From Roseiarcus sp963835885 (GTDB taxonomy: Bacteria; Pseudomonadota; Alphaproteobacteria; Rhizobiales; Beijerinckiaceae), in the NCBI GenBank assembly GCA_963835885.1, contig CAWIHF010000017.1, positions 1-64,000 of the forward strand: a stretch of DNA of 64,000 nt, in the 5' to 3' direction. The position numbers were made by a program, and so were the translations under genes. Positions 44,803 to 54,929 of the stretch are shown in pieces. The first letter of the stretch is position 1. The number at the start of each line of letters is the position of its first letter. The notes below the pieces were generated by a model. That model saw only the letters and a program-made list of their open reading frames with translations, was not told the DNA's origin and searched no databases.

Positions 44803-46317
44803 ATGCAGGGACAGGGGCTGCTCGATTTCCAGTATGAGGCCGATTCGTCCAGCCATGGATTGACGTCGCTGGCCGGGCTTCCGTTGTATCTCGACCTGAT
44901 CAAGGCCTGCGGCCTCGGCGGGGCGATCCAGCGGCATGTTCGGGCGGCCGGCGGCCAGGGCTGGCTCGACATCCAGATGGTTCTGGCGGTGATTTTCCTG
45001 AATCTGTCCGGCGGCGACTGCGTGGAAGACATCGAACGGTTGGAGCGCGACAGCGGCTTTTCGGCGATCCTGCGGGCGATCGAGAAGGATTTGCTGTCGC
45101 GCGCCGAACGGCGGTCGCTGAAAAGCCGCTGGCGGCGCGAGCGCGAGCGGGCGACGCCCTCGCCGTCGGCGCTGTCGGGCTGGCTGGAACGGTTCGATGA
45201 TCCAGCTTCGCCCAAGGCGGTCGCGGGGATGGCGTTCATTCCGGCGGTGACGCAGGCACTGCGCGGTCTCTGGCGGGTGAACCAGGCGCTGCTGGACTTT
45301 CTGCAGAAGCGTCAGCCCGCGGCGACGGCGACGCTGGACATGGACGCGACGCTGATTGAGACGCACAAGCGCGAGGCGCTGTTTTGCTACAAGAAGTTCA
45401 AGGCGTATCAGCCGCTGAACTGCTGGTGGGCGGAGCAGGGCGCGATGCTCTATTCGGAGTTCCGCGACGGCAACGTGCCCGCCGGACACGAGCAGTTGCG
45501 CGTCCTGAAAGAGAGCCTGCGCCATCTGCCGGACAGCGTGAGGAGGGTCTCGTTGCGTTCGGACACGGCGGCCTATCAGGAAGAGCTGCTGCTCTATTGC
45601 GGCGAGGGAAAAGACCCGCGCTTTGGCGTGATCGAGTTCGCGATCGGCGCCGACGTGACCGAGGCTTTCCGCGCCGCTGTGCGGACGACGCCCGAGAGCG
45701 CGTGGAAGCCGCTGATCCGCAAAACGGACGGCCAGCCGCAACAGACCGATCAAGAATGGGCCGAGGTCGTTTACGTGCCCAATTGGGCCGGGCACAGCCG
45801 CAACCGCGCGGACTACCGCTTTCTCGCGATCCGCGAACCGCTGCGCCAGCTGGCGCTGGGCGACGAGGCGAAGCTGCCGTTTCCCACCCAGGCGTTCGGC
45901 CCGAAGGGGGTCTATAAACTGTTCGCCGTCGTGACCAACCGCACGGGCGCCGGCGAGGGCGTGATCTGGTGGCTGCGCGAGCGCTGCGGCAAGAGCGAGG
46001 AAGTCCATTCGGCGACGAAATCCGACCTGGCGGGCGGACAGATGCCCTCTGGGCTGTTCGGCGCCAACGCCGCCTGGTGGGCGCTGACGATCCTGGCGTT
46101 CAATCTAAACGCCGCGATGAAGCGTCTCGCGCTGGGCGAGAGATGGGCGGCCAAACGCATGAAGGCGCTGCGCTTCCATCTGATCGGCCTGCCCGGACGG
46201 GTGGTCAGCCACGCCCGCCAGCTGATCATTCGTCTGGGCGGCGGGGCCGAAGCGCTGGCCACCCTCCTCGACGCCCGCCAAAGGATCCGGGCGCTGGCGC
46301 AAGAACCGGCCGGATGA
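44803..46317 (+). CDS. IS1380-family transposase
   Basis: The 504-residue transposase has the IS1380 pattern: QMVLAVIFLNLSGGDCVEDI, then ATLDMDATLIETHKREA with the first catalytic aspartate, SLRSDTAAYQEELL with the second, and AFNLNAAMKRLAL near the glutamate region. It is full length and unbroken. I could not resolve the terminal repeats or the target duplication; the left end is probably near 44690-44740 (CCGCATCAGGAAAATTCAAG). Confidence 0.85.
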   Translation: MQGQGLLDFQYEADSSSHGLTSLAGLPLYLDLIKACGLGGAIQRHVRAAGGQGWLDIQMVLAVIFLNLSGGDCVEDIERLERDSGFSAILRAIEKDLLSRAERRSLKSRWRRERERATPSPSALSGWLERFDDPASPKAVAGMAFIPAVTQALRGLWRVNQALLDFLQKRQPAATATLDMDATLIETHKREALFCYKKFKAYQPLNCWWAEQGAMLYSEFRDGNVPAGHEQLRVLKESLRHLPDSVRRVSLRSDTAAYQEELLLYCGEGKDPRFGVIEFAIGADVTEAFRAAVRTTPESAWKPLIRKTDGQPQQTDQEWAEVVYVPNWAGHSRNRADYRFLAIREPLRQLALGDEAKLPFPTQAFGPKGVYKLFAVVTNRTGAGEGVIWWLRERCGKSEEVHSATKSDLAGGQMPSGLFGANAAWWALTILAFNLNAAMKRLALGERWAAKRMKALRFHLIGLPGRVVSHARQLIIRLGGGAEALATLLDARQRIRALAQEPAG

Positions 46318-46643
46318 GCCCAAACCGCGCGCTGCCGAGCGTCGACCTGATATCGCGTGGCGTTCCCTGGCGCGGCGACGACGCCCCGCGCCCGCGTCCG
46401 GCGAGCCCGACTCGCCCCGGTTGCACGCAGTCATCGCCGGACTCGCCATGCGTGTCGACGAACGTCAGGAGGTGATCGACCCCTCGGGATTGTGACACTC
46501 GGACCCGTCAACGACCGCAAAATCGGTCACGCACCGGCGCGCGCGGTGATTTGTTCGGGAATTGTGGGATCAGCGCGTCCTTGCGCCGCACTCAATATAC
46601 GACTAATTCGTCAGGTTTCCTATTCGCATTGCCGCTGGCCATC
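46318..46643. other. No gene recognised; probable right flank of the IS1380 element
   Basis: No protein family or RNA is visible. The first part probably belongs to the non-coding right end of the IS1380-type element. The last 80 bp are AT-richer and should contain the promoter of the TetR-like gene. Confidence 0.4.
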
Positions 46644-47258
46644 ATGACCGATCGCCGAAGCTCTTCGATTTCCTCGCGAAAACAGCCGCGGCAGACCCGC
46701 TCGGCCGAGCTCGTCGCCGCGGTTCTCGAGGCTGCGGCTCAGGTTTTGGCGAAGGAAGGCGCGCAGCGATTTACCACGGCGCGGGTGGCCGAGAAGGCCG
46801 GCGTCAGCGTCGGATCGCTCTATCAGTATTTCCCCAACAAAGCGGCGATTCTCTTCCGGCTCCAGAGGCGACCGAGCTGCTGCGTGACATCCTTGAGGAC
46901 GTCCAGAAACCGCCGCTCGAACGGCTGCGCATCCTGGTTCACGCCTTCATCCGCTCAGAATGTGATGAGGCCGAGACGCGCGTGGCGCTCAATGACGCCG
47001 CCCCTCTCTATCGCGATGCGCCCGACGCGCAGGAGGCGAGGGCGTCGGCAGACCGCACTGTCCAGGACTTCATGCGACAGGCGCTGCCGGAGGCCTCAGA
47101 AGCGACTCGCACATTGGCCGGCGACCTGATCAACCACGCTCAGCGCGGTGGGAAAGCAATTCTCGGAAAGTCCTCGGACCCCCACGGAGATCGCAGCCTA
47201 CGCCGACGCGATGGCCGATATGTTTTGCGCATACCTCAGAGGCGTCGAACGCGGCTGA
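46644..47258 (+). pseudogene. TetR-family regulator with two frameshifts
   Basis: The first frame has the DNA-binding domain: RQTRSAELVAAVLEAAAQVL, FTTARVAEKAGVSVGSLYQY and FPNKAAILFRLQ. Near 46862 the coding frame changes to ATELLRDILEDVQKPPLERL, then RVALNDAAPLYRDAPDAQEA. Near 47133 it changes again to TTLSAVGKQFSESPRTPTEI and MADMFCAYLRGVERG, ending at TGA 47258. Joined, it is about 205 residues, the normal TetR length. What it controls is unknown; the giant gene downstream is convergent. Confidence 0.7.
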
Positions 47259-47287
47259 CACAGACTCCAGGTGCAATGATTACTCCG

Positions 47288-50200
47288 CTACCGCCGCCAG
47301 ACCCAGTCGCCGATCCGCAGCGACTCGACCCGCAACTCCCCTTTCGGCTCGAACAGGTCGTCCCGGACGCTCACCTCGCCATCCGTCTGGACAATCCCAA
47401 GCAGGGCGTAGGCGGCGGAGAGCATGCGCGCGGCCGAGCCTGTGTACCACGACCAGCCCCCGCGACCGCCATGGCCCCATCCGTCGTAAATGTCGGCCGG
47501 CTGCTGAATGGGAATGAGCCCATAGACCGCAATGCGCTCGGGGTCCGTCTTTTTCAGCGGCGAAATCTTTTCGAAGATTTCGAAGGCTCGCGCTCCGAGC
47601 CGCGCGGCCAGCTTTCCCTCTCCCCTGGCTCGCGCCCGTTCGGACAGGCGGACGAAGCCGTCCACGATCCATGACGCGCCATGGCTGTACTGGCCGCCGT
47701 TCTCCCGGACACCCGGAGGATAGTCCGCGATTCGGCCGGGGTACGGCTGCGAATGCTCGTAGAACGGCGTCTCCAAGAGGAGCACGCGGTCGGCCCTCTC
47801 GACCGCTTTCAGGCCGCCCTCGATCGCTGCAAGCGCTCGGTCGTCGTCGCATGCCCCCGAATAGGCCGCCCAGCCGGTCGTCATCGCGTTGGGCAGCGCG
47901 ACAACCTGTCCGTCATCGGCAAAATCGAGCGCGTAGTGATCGCCCTGCCAGCCGACCTCGAGCGCAGCGCGCTGCGCGGCGAGCGCCTCCTCGCATCGTT
48001 CGGCGAAGTTTTGGTCGCCTTTCAGCCGCGCCAGCGGAATGAAGCCATCGAGCACGTTGGCCAGAAAGAAGCCCATCCAGACGCTCGTGCCGATCTCGCG
48101 CCGGCCGAGCACGTCGATGCCGTCGTTCCAGTCGCCTGCGCGCAGCAGCGGCAGGCCGTTTTGTCCGATATGCTCAAGGGTGAACTCGATGGTGAGACGC
48201 GCGTGTTCGTAGACGGTCGCCGTCTCCCGCGAGGCGCGGGGAATAACGATCCAGGTCTCCTCGTTTTGCGGGACCGCCTCGCCCTCGAGATAGGGCGTCG
48301 TCACGTCGAGGACGGTCGAGTCGCCCGATTGGCGGACGTAGCGCCCCAGCACATAGGGCAGCCAGAGATGGGGGTCGCTCGCTTTGGTGCGCTGGCCGAG
48401 GCCGGTGCCGCTGTTCGGCGCGCGGTGCCACCATTTGAGCACGTCGCCTTCGCGGAATTGCTGGCTGGCATGCAGGACGATCTGCGCGCGCGCCAGACGC
48501 GGCTCGAGCAGGATCAGCGGAATCACATCCTGCAACTGGTCGCGATATCCGGTCGCGCCGCCGCGCTGGTTGGGCCCGACGCGACCCCAGAGCCGCGATG
48601 CGTAGAGCTGATAAAGCAGCCAGGTATTGACCAGACGATCGAAGTCCGGCCGGTTGCTGCGGACCTCGACCTTGCCGAGCCGCTCTGCCCAGGACGCCCG
48701 CGTCGCTGCGAGATCGGCCTCCGCGTCGGCGACCGAAATGCGCGACGCCTCGGACAGCGCCTCGGCGCGGCTCGGCGCCTGGCCGAGCACGATGGCGATT
48801 TTTTCCTCGCCGCCGGGCGCAATCGAGATATCGCCGCAGAAGGCGGCGACGCGCCGACCGTCGTCGCGCGCAGCGCCATCCGGAAAGCCCGTTTCGACCA
48901 TCGCCGGCGAATGAATGTCCCGCCCGGGGCCGCCGAAAAAGCGCGTCCGAACCGTCTCGGCGGCTGGCGCGTCCAGGCTGGTCGCGGCGAAGGCGAAGCC
49001 GCGCTCGAAATCGTTGCTGGGGTTTTGGAAGACGAGGGTCGAACCGATCCTCTCGTCGCGGATCTTGTCGACGCTCTCGTTGGGGCTGTCGTCGAGCGCA
49101 AGATCGAAGAACGGAACGACGCGCAGGCGTTTAATCCGCGAACCGTGATTGCGCAGCGTCAGCACCCGGACGTCGCACGGGCGATCCGGGGGAACGAACG
49201 CCACATATTCCAGCGAGAGATCACCGCGCCTCTTGCGGAACGTCGCGACGCCCGGTTCATAAGCGACCTCATGGGTCGCGTCGTCTCTCTGGAACGGGGC
49301 AAACCCCGGCGCGTCCGTCTCGCCGGAGTCGAGGTCGCGCACATAGACGACCTGTCCGGGCTGGACGACAGTCGCGCTGTCGAAGCGGAAGGCTGTCAGG
49401 CCGTTCTGACGGGCGTTGCCGAAGGCGGAAAAGATCTCGCCGTCGTTCGAGACCATCGTCGCCATGCCGCGTTCGTTGGCCATCACATGCGCCCAAGGGC
49501 GCGGCGTGCGATGGGTCAGATCGAGCCTCTTGCCGTCGGGCGAAATCGCGAACGGCCAACGGCTCGGCAGGGCGTGCGTCGGCTCGACCGCGCGGGTCTC
49601 ATAGAAACGAACCTGCAATTCGGGCTCGGCGAGCGGCGGTTTGCCGAGGCGCCGGGCGACAAGCTCGCTCGCCCAGACCGCGTTGTCGGCGCGGCCGATG
49701 ACGAACTCGGCCTCCGCCTCGCCGCCAGGCGCGAGCGTCAATTCGAGGGTGAAGCTGGCGGCGGGGTCGAACGGCCAGAGCTTGCCTTCGTCGTTGAGCT
49801 TTCGCCAGCGCCAGCGCTCGCAGCCGGTCGGCCTCATGAGCGATCCTTCGCCGAGGAACCGGGTGCGCGAATCCTCATAGCCGACGAGTTCGGCGCCCGC
49901 GCCGGGGTTGACGGCGAAGAATGACGTTTCGCCGCGGTCGGCGCGCGCCGACCGCAACAGCCGGTTGCGGGCGAAGATCGAGTTGAGCGCGCGGACGAAC
50001 ACCGTCTCGACATGCATGCCGGCGAAATCGAGATCCCGAGCGTAGGCTTCCGTCTCGTGGCCGGCGATCTCACAGAAGCTGGTCAATCGCAGCCGACGGG
50101 CTTTGCCGGACCGGTCGGAAATACGGATTCGCCAGCTGAGCACGGCAGTCTGCCCCTCGTCCGGGCCGATCTCCAGGCGCGCCTCGATCCCATTCAGCGT

Positions 50201-52735
50201 GTGGATGATCGCCAGGCGATCGAAGCCCGGTTCTTCGATCCGATAGTCGCCGGCGCGCCGCGCCGGCTCGAAGCCGATCGACCACGGCTCCTCGCCCTCC
50301 TCGCTGATGTAGAAGAAATGGCCGCGCGCCTGCAGGGGGTCGAGCGGGCGACGGAAGAAGTCGATCGGGCCGCCGCCGCGCTCAGCGCCCGTCACGAACG
50401 CGGCGCCGCGCCCGTCGCGCAAAAGCTCCACCCCGACCGCGCCATTGTTGAAAACATATTTGTCCGGCCGCCGCGCCAGCTCCAGGGGCGCGACGGCGAG
50501 CCACGGAGCGGCCGCCCCGATCCTTCGCCGCGCCCGCGCGACCGCCGCAACCCCGCCTGCGGCGAAAACGGCGATGGCGGCGGCATAGGCAAAGGCGAGC
50601 GTCCGCACCGGTTCGGGCATCGGCGCGCCGCCGCGCGCCAGCGTCTCGGCCCCTGTCCATGCCTTGTCCCACTCGCCGCCGCGGGGAATGTAGAATGGGA
50701 TCAGCAGCGGCGCCCAGGTGCCAAATCGACGGATTCCGTCGGGAATGGAGCGGGTTCGGCCGTTGTGGCCGATGAATTGGGCGGCCGCTTCGTCGGCGCG
50801 GTCGCCGCCCAGAAATGACAGATTGACCAGGCTCGCCACCCTGAGGCCCATATGATCGAACCAGATCAGGATGCGCAGCCAGTCATAGGCGAGCAGGCCG
50901 AGAAACAGGAGCAGGCTGAAGCGGCGGAAGTCAGTTGGGGCTTGGGTCACGTCGACGCCGGTGGCGACGAGCGTGCGGACCGCGCCGTCCTGATTGTACC
51001 AAGTAGGGGCAGGCGACTGGCGGAGGAACGAGTTGATGATCGGCGCCATCCACAGGCCCCAGCGCAAGACGCGCACCCCCTGTTCGACCAGACCCTCGAC
51101 GCCCTGCGCGCTGACCAGATTCTTGATCGGCCGCAGGCTTCGCCGCAACGCCGCGTCAAGCAGCACGTAGTTGATCGAGAACAAAGGCGCGGCGAGCGAC
51201 CAGTTGATGACGCCCGCGACCGACTCCGCCCAGAACAAGCGCACGCCGCCGGCGACCTGGCCAAGGTTGACCATGCCGTATTTGTTGAAGATCGGATAGG
51301 TGGCGAAATCCCCGAGCGCCCGGCCGCTCAGGCGATAGTCGACGGCGGCGTAGGCCCAAAACTTGGCGATCACCACCCGAAGCTGAGCGGAATCGAAATA
51401 CCATCCGAGCGCCCCCGCGACGACGCCGCCCAGCCCGAGGCCGAGCGCGTAGAGCCGCCAGCTCTGCAGTCTCTTCCGCTCGCCGCGCGCGACGCTTGCC
51501 GCGTCGAAGGCGAGGTCGACGCCGCCATAAGACAGCGCTCCGACGGCGAACATCGCAAGAAACCGCGCGCCGCCGCCGAAGGAGGCGAGATCGGCCTCAT
51601 AGGCGAGCGCCAGGCCGAGGCCTGCGACAAGGCCGCGCGCCGGCGCGCGCGGATTGCGATAGGCCGCCTTGAGACGGCCGAAGAATGGCGGCGTCCCGTC
51701 GGCGCTGCCGACCACGGTCATGGCGAGCGGAAAGAGCAGCGCGCCGAACAGCGGTCCTGCGACGAGCGAATAGGCGCTCAGCATCGGCCCGGCCCCGGGA
51801 GCGAGGAGGACGAGCGCCGCAATGCGGATGAAGCCGATGAACAGCGCGCCGTAGATCGCCCCTTTGATCAGGCCTGTCCGCCAGTGGACCCAGATGGAGT
51901 TGAATTGCGGCGGCCGTCCGGCCAGCCAATCGAGCGCCACCCCCGTCATCAGATAGACGATCGCCCACAGGCCGCCCTGCGCCAGCGCCGCGCAGAGAGC
52001 GGAAAAGACGATCGCCGCCAGCGGCTGGGTGACGAGTTCGGCCGCATTGGCGAACAGCGGCGTCGCGGCGGCGAATGCGCCGCTGACAGCGAACAGCGCA
52101 TGCGTGCGCGCCGAAGCCGGCAAGCGGTTGACGCTCACGAGGCTGATCAGGGTCAGCATCGCCTCGCCGAGAAACCACAGGGTCAGGGCCCGGCCGACCA
52201 CGACCTGGAAGGCGAACGGCAGCGGCGCGTGCGCGGTCACCAAGGCGCCGATCTCGGCCATGTGCCAATCGGCCCCGATGATCACCAGGAGATTGAACAG
52301 GAAGGGGACCGCGATCAGGCTTACCGCCTCGACCAGACGAAGTCCGCGGAAGCCGCCGATCAGCCCCATCACCGAGGCGCCGGAATAGACGATCAGGGCG
52401 ATCGCGGCCGAAGGAAGGTTGAAGCGAAGCGCATCTATCCACGGTCCAGGCAATTGCCAGAAGCCGAGCCCGTCGTTGCGCTGGAACGCGAACAGCGCAA
52501 AGGCCGCCGCATCGATGGCGATGAGCGCGTTCGAATACGGTCGCTGGGCGAACGCCAGGCGCAGGAGCGCGAAGCCGCCTGCGCCGGCGATCGCCGCGAG
52601 AAGAGGCTGCCGCGCCGCAACCGCGGCATAGATGCCGAGGGCGACCAGCGCCGCGCCCGCCGCCGGCATGGCCGGCCCCAGCGATCGCCGCGCAACAGCG
52701 AGTGTCGATTCCATGCCTTGCGCGCGCTCCCCCAT
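47288..52735 (-). CDS. Giant membrane protein with GH94-type (glycan phosphorylase/cyclic glucan synthase-like) domain
   Basis: The 1815-residue protein is unbroken. Roughly the first 760 residues form about 15 membrane helices. The rest resembles the C-terminal part of NdvB/ChvB: a beta-sandwich region (GYEDSRTRFLGEGSL, YVRDLDSGETDAPGFAPFQR), then an (alpha/alpha)6 barrel. The barrel has RGGATGYRDQLQD, RAGDWNDGIDVLG (the GH94 general-acid Asp, codons near 48120-48137), YEHSQPYPGRIADYPPGVRE and GWSWYTGSAARM. NdvB has a GT84 domain before GH94; here I see no GT84, only membrane helices. A phosphorylase or chain-length-controlling role in cell-surface glucan is an inference. Confidence 0.8.
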   Translation of the reverse strand: MGERAQGMESTLAVARRSLGPAMPAAGAALVALGIYAAVAARQPLLAAIAGAGGFALLRLAFAQRPYSNALIAIDAAAFALFAFQRNDGLGFWQLPGPWIDALRFNLPSAAIALIVYSGASVMGLIGGFRGLRLVEAVSLIAVPFLFNLLVIIGADWHMAEIGALVTAHAPLPFAFQVVVGRALTLWFLGEAMLTLISLVSVNRLPASARTHALFAVSGAFAAATPLFANAAELVTQPLAAIVFSALCAALAQGGLWAIVYLMTGVALDWLAGRPPQFNSIWVHWRTGLIKGAIYGALFIGFIRIAALVLLAPGAGPMLSAYSLVAGPLFGALLFPLAMTVVGSADGTPPFFGRLKAAYRNPRAPARGLVAGLGLALAYEADLASFGGGARFLAMFAVGALSYGGVDLAFDAASVARGERKRLQSWRLYALGLGLGGVVAGALGWYFDSAQLRVVIAKFWAYAAVDYRLSGRALGDFATYPIFNKYGMVNLGQVAGGVRLFWAESVAGVINWSLAAPLFSINYVLLDAALRRSLRPIKNLVSAQGVEGLVEQGVRVLRWGLWMAPIINSFLRQSPAPTWYNQDGAVRTLVATGVDVTQAPTDFRRFSLLLFLGLLAYDWLRILIWFDHMGLRVASLVNLSFLGGDRADEAAAQFIGHNGRTRSIPDGIRRFGTWAPLLIPFYIPRGGEWDKAWTGAETLARGGAPMPEPVRTLAFAYAAAIAVFAAGGVAAVARARRRIGAAAPWLAVAPLELARRPDKYVFNNGAVGVELLRDGRGAAFVTGAERGGGPIDFFRRPLDPLQARGHFFYISEEGEEPWSIGFEPARRAGDYRIEEPGFDRLAIIHTLNGIEARLEIGPDEGQTAVLSWRIRISDRSGKARRLRLTSFCEIAGHETEAYARDLDFAGMHVETVFVRALNSIFARNRLLRSARADRGETSFFAVNPGAGAELVGYEDSRTRFLGEGSLMRPTGCERWRWRKLNDEGKLWPFDPAASFTLELTLAPGGEAEAEFVIGRADNAVWASELVARRLGKPPLAEPELQVRFYETRAVEPTHALPSRWPFAISPDGKRLDLTHRTPRPWAHVMANERGMATMVSNDGEIFSAFGNARQNGLTAFRFDSATVVQPGQVVYVRDLDSGETDAPGFAPFQRDDATHEVAYEPGVATFRKRRGDLSLEYVAFVPPDRPCDVRVLTLRNHGSRIKRLRVVPFFDLALDDSPNESVDKIRDERIGSTLVFQNPSNDFERGFAFAATSLDAPAAETVRTRFFGGPGRDIHSPAMVETGFPDGAARDDGRRVAAFCGDISIAPGGEEKIAIVLGQAPSRAEALSEASRISVADAEADLAATRASWAERLGKVEVRSNRPDFDRLVNTWLLYQLYASRLWGRVGPNQRGGATGYRDQLQDVIPLILLEPRLARAQIVLHASQQFREGDVLKWWHRAPNSGTGLGQRTKASDPHLWLPYVLGRYVRQSGDSTVLDVTTPYLEGEAVPQNEETWIVIPRASRETATVYEHARLTIEFTLEHIGQNGLPLLRAGDWNDGIDVLGRREIGTSVWMGFFLANVLDGFIPLARLKGDQNFAERCEEALAAQRAALEVGWQGDHYALDFADDGQVVALPNAMTTGWAAYSGACDDDRALAAIEGGLKAVERADRVLLLETPFYEHSQPYPGRIADYPPGVRENGGQYSHGASWIVDGFVRLSERARARGEGKLAARLGARAFEIFEKISPLKKTDPERIAVYGLIPIQQPADIYDGWGHGGRGGWSWYTGSAARMLSAAYALLGIVQTDGEVSVRDDLFEPKGELRVESLRIGDWVWRR

Positions 52736-52841
52736 TCAGCCGTCGTCCATTCCTCGCGGATCGCCTTCCGAGTCGCAAGCCCGCGTTGCACCCGCTGGCC
52801 GGGCGCCTCATAACCCCGATAAGTGACCGAAAGGAGTTTTT

Positions 52842-53066
52842 ATGGCCGCCGACCGACCGATCGCGTTCGCCATCCTGGCCGTCCTTGCGCTTCCCGCCGC
52901 CCTCTCGGCGGCCGAACTGCCGCAGCAATACAAGAAGCCGAAACATCCCGAAGCCGCCACGCACTGCAATGTGGCCGGTTCGCCGGGCGTTCTGGCGCCC
53001 AATGGGGTTTGCGTGAAAATCAGCGGCTATATTTCGACGGGCTTCGAGTTCGGCCGGCTCAAGTAG
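52842..53066 (+). CDS. Small secreted protein with a porin-N-terminus-like motif
   Basis: The 74-residue protein starts at ATG 52842 with AAAGGAG as ribosome binding site. It has a signal peptide (FAILAVLALPAALSAAE) and then THCNVAGSPGVLAPNGVCVK and ISGYISTGFEFGRLK. The C-x(n)-C-(L/V)K(I/V)-(S/G)GY pattern closely resembles the beginning of Hyphomicrobiales porins (Omp2b type), but the protein stops after the first strand. It is either a dedicated small protein or a porin remnant; the sound start and signal peptide favour the former. Confidence 0.6.
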   Translation: MAADRPIAFAILAVLALPAALSAAELPQQYKKPKHPEAATHCNVAGSPGVLAPNGVCVKISGYISTGFEFGRLK

Positions 53067-53112
53067 GTCCGGGCTCGCGCGGATCCTTGCGGCCCAAAGG
53101 CTCCTCGGTTTA

Positions 53113-53586
53113 ATGGGGCCGATGAGCAAGACAGCCGCGCCCGCCTTCGCCCACCTCGGAAAATCCTCGCGTATTCCCGAAGCGCCGGACGCAAAAATTC
53201 TCGACCGGGCGCCGAACCCGCATGCCGACACGGACTTTGTCGCTCGCTTCACCGCGCCGGAATTCACCTCGATATGTCCGGTGACCGGCCAGCCCGATTT
53301 CGCCCATCTGGTGATCGATTACGTGCCGGACAAATGGATCGTGGAATCGAAGTCGCTGAAACTCTATCTGGCGAGCTTCCGCAACCACGGGGCCTTTCAT
53401 GAGGATTGCACGGTGCGGATCGGCAAGGACCTCGTCGGGCTTTTGAAGCCGCGCTGGCTGCGGATCGGCGGCTACTGGTTTCCCCGCGGCGGAATGCCGA
53501 TCGACGTATTCTGGCAGAGCGGCAAGCTGCCCGGCGGCGTCTGGGCGCCCGACCAGGGGGTCGCGCCCTATCGGGGGCGCGGCTGA
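53113..53586 (+). CDS. queF: NADPH-dependent 7-cyano-7-deazaguanine reductase QueF (short type)
   Basis: QueF reduces preQ0 to preQ1 in queuosine synthesis. The 157-residue protein is the short unimodular form, with catalytic Cys55 in TSICPVTGQPD, Asp62 and the QueF motif ESKSLKLY (78-85). His93 and Glu97 (NHGAFHED) complete the site. An alternative ATG is three codons downstream. No other que genes are near. It is monocistronic by position. Confidence 0.95.
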   Translation: MGPMSKTAAPAFAHLGKSSRIPEAPDAKILDRAPNPHADTDFVARFTAPEFTSICPVTGQPDFAHLVIDYVPDKWIVESKSLKLYLASFRNHGAFHEDCTVRIGKDLVGLLKPRWLRIGGYWFPRGGMPIDVFWQSGKLPGGVWAPDQGVAPYRGRG

Positions 53587-53948
53587 GCGGGCAATCCGCG
53601 CCGGCGGGGCCGCTCATGCGTTACGCGCGCATCTCGGCGACGGCCCGGGTGCCTGTTTGACGGCCGACGCTAACAGGCAGAAAACAGGGCAAACCGCGCT
53701 AGACCGTGCGGTCTCCGTGACGAGAAGCCGTATGATTTAAGTGTTTCGTAAAATATGCTGAGACTTTACTTGCGTGCAGGAACAGGGGAGCCATTCGCAC
53801 TGATCAGGGGCATATCAGGGGGCGGGCGTGCGATAACAGGGCGAAAGTGATTCTCCGTCATCGCGCGGCTGGCCTACTCGCTGGGGGCCAGAACCATGCG
53901 TTTCGCGCATGGCGGATCGCGCCGAGAGAACCCCTGCCCTCCGGCTTT
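53587..53948. other. Non-coding interval with CTGTTAT/CCTGAT repeat, copy 2
   Basis: No gene is visible. On the minus strand, 53770-53850 reads CGCCCTGTTATCGCAC, then CCCCTGATATGCCCCTGATC and GCTCCCCTGTTCCTG. This is the same kind of cluster as at 7518-7600. The stretch 53720-53770 is AT-rich and may hold a promoter or terminator. Confidence 0.45.
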
Positions 53949-54833
53949 TCAGGCCGGTCGCATCGCCGGCCGCAGCAACCGGCGGGCCGCGCCCGGCGGC
54001 GTGCTCCTGACCGCCGGCGCAAGCCGCGCGAGCGCATAGACGCGTTGGCGCAAGGCGTCGGCGAGCGCCTGCCGGTCTTTGATCCCGTCGAGGGCGGCGA
54101 ACGCAATCGGCGCGCCGATCACGACGGGCAGAGAGGTGCCGATGCGCGACCGGACCTCGTGGAAGATCAGCGAGATGCGCAGGGTATAGCTCAGGTGGCT
54201 GGCGATCTGAAAAAGACGGCTGTTCTGTCCGCCGAACCAGATCGGCACAACGTCTGCCCCGGAGCGCTGAATAAGCTGCGAAACGAACGGCTGCCAGCGG
54301 CCGTCGACCGCCGGCTTCCGGCCGAGCTTGTCGGGGGCGGTCGAGACGGCGCCGGCGGGAAACACCACCACCGCCCCGCCCTTCTCGAGTTGCGCGCGCG
54401 CCGCCGCCCGCGTCTCGAGATTGGTGCGTTGCGCCTCCTCGGTCTCGCTGAAATCGACCGGCAGAATGAAGTTGTGCACCTCCGGGGCCCGCATCAGCAC
54501 CGCGTTGGTCAGGACGACGAAGTCCGACCGCACCTTGCTGACCAGCCAGGAAATGACGATCCCGTCCAGCACGCCGTAAGGATGATTGGCCACAACCATC
54601 ACCGGACCGGTTTTCGGGATCGCCGCAAGGGCGTCGGGATCGTAACGGACGTCCAGCGCCAGCGAGCGCACCGCCGCCTGCCAAAAACTCTCGTCCGGGC
54701 GGGGAAACCGCTGGTTATGGACATACATCCGCTTCAGCCTCGGCTGGCCGGTCGCCTTTTCGACGAGGCGGATGATGCCGCGCTTCAGCGGCGGATCGCT
54801 CGCGGTGGCATAGCTGAACAGATACTTGTCCAT
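53949..54833 (-). CDS. PlsC-like lysophospholipid acyltransferase
   Basis: The 294-residue protein has the acyltransferase motif I as NHPYGVLDG (HxxxxD-type), PVMVVANHPYG, then motif III FPAGAVSTAP and VVPIWFGGQNSRLFQ. It resembles glycerol-3-phosphate/1-acylglycerol-3-phosphate acyltransferases and ornithine-lipid-type O-acyltransferases. It acts at the inner membrane on lysophospholipids or lyso-aminolipids. The ATG at 54833 (MDKYLFSYATASDPPLKRG) is where the family-like sequence starts; the longer upstream frame is repetitive. Confidence 0.82.
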   Translation of the reverse strand: MDKYLFSYATASDPPLKRGIIRLVEKATGQPRLKRMYVHNQRFPRPDESFWQAAVRSLALDVRYDPDALAAIPKTGPVMVVANHPYGVLDGIVISWLVSKVRSDFVVLTNAVLMRAPEVHNFILPVDFSETEEAQRTNLETRAAARAQLEKGGAVVVFPAGAVSTAPDKLGRKPAVDGRWQPFVSQLIQRSGADVVPIWFGGQNSRLFQIASHLSYTLRISLIFHEVRSRIGTSLPVVIGAPIAFAALDGIKDRQALADALRQRVYALARLAPAVRSTPPGAARRLLRPAMRPA

Positions 54834-54929
54834 GATGGGAATTGCTGGCGCCCTCGTGTACGAAATATCTCCCGCACGCGACTGCCGTATGACAGGCTCT
54901 TCTTGGGCTGACGTGCGGCTGCGGCTGAG

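Noticed and set aside
47681..49924. Long plus-strand frames opposite the giant membrane gene (up to 747 codons)
   Set aside because: They are arginine/aspartate-rich antisense readings of the 1815-residue protein, without motifs or ribosome binding sites.
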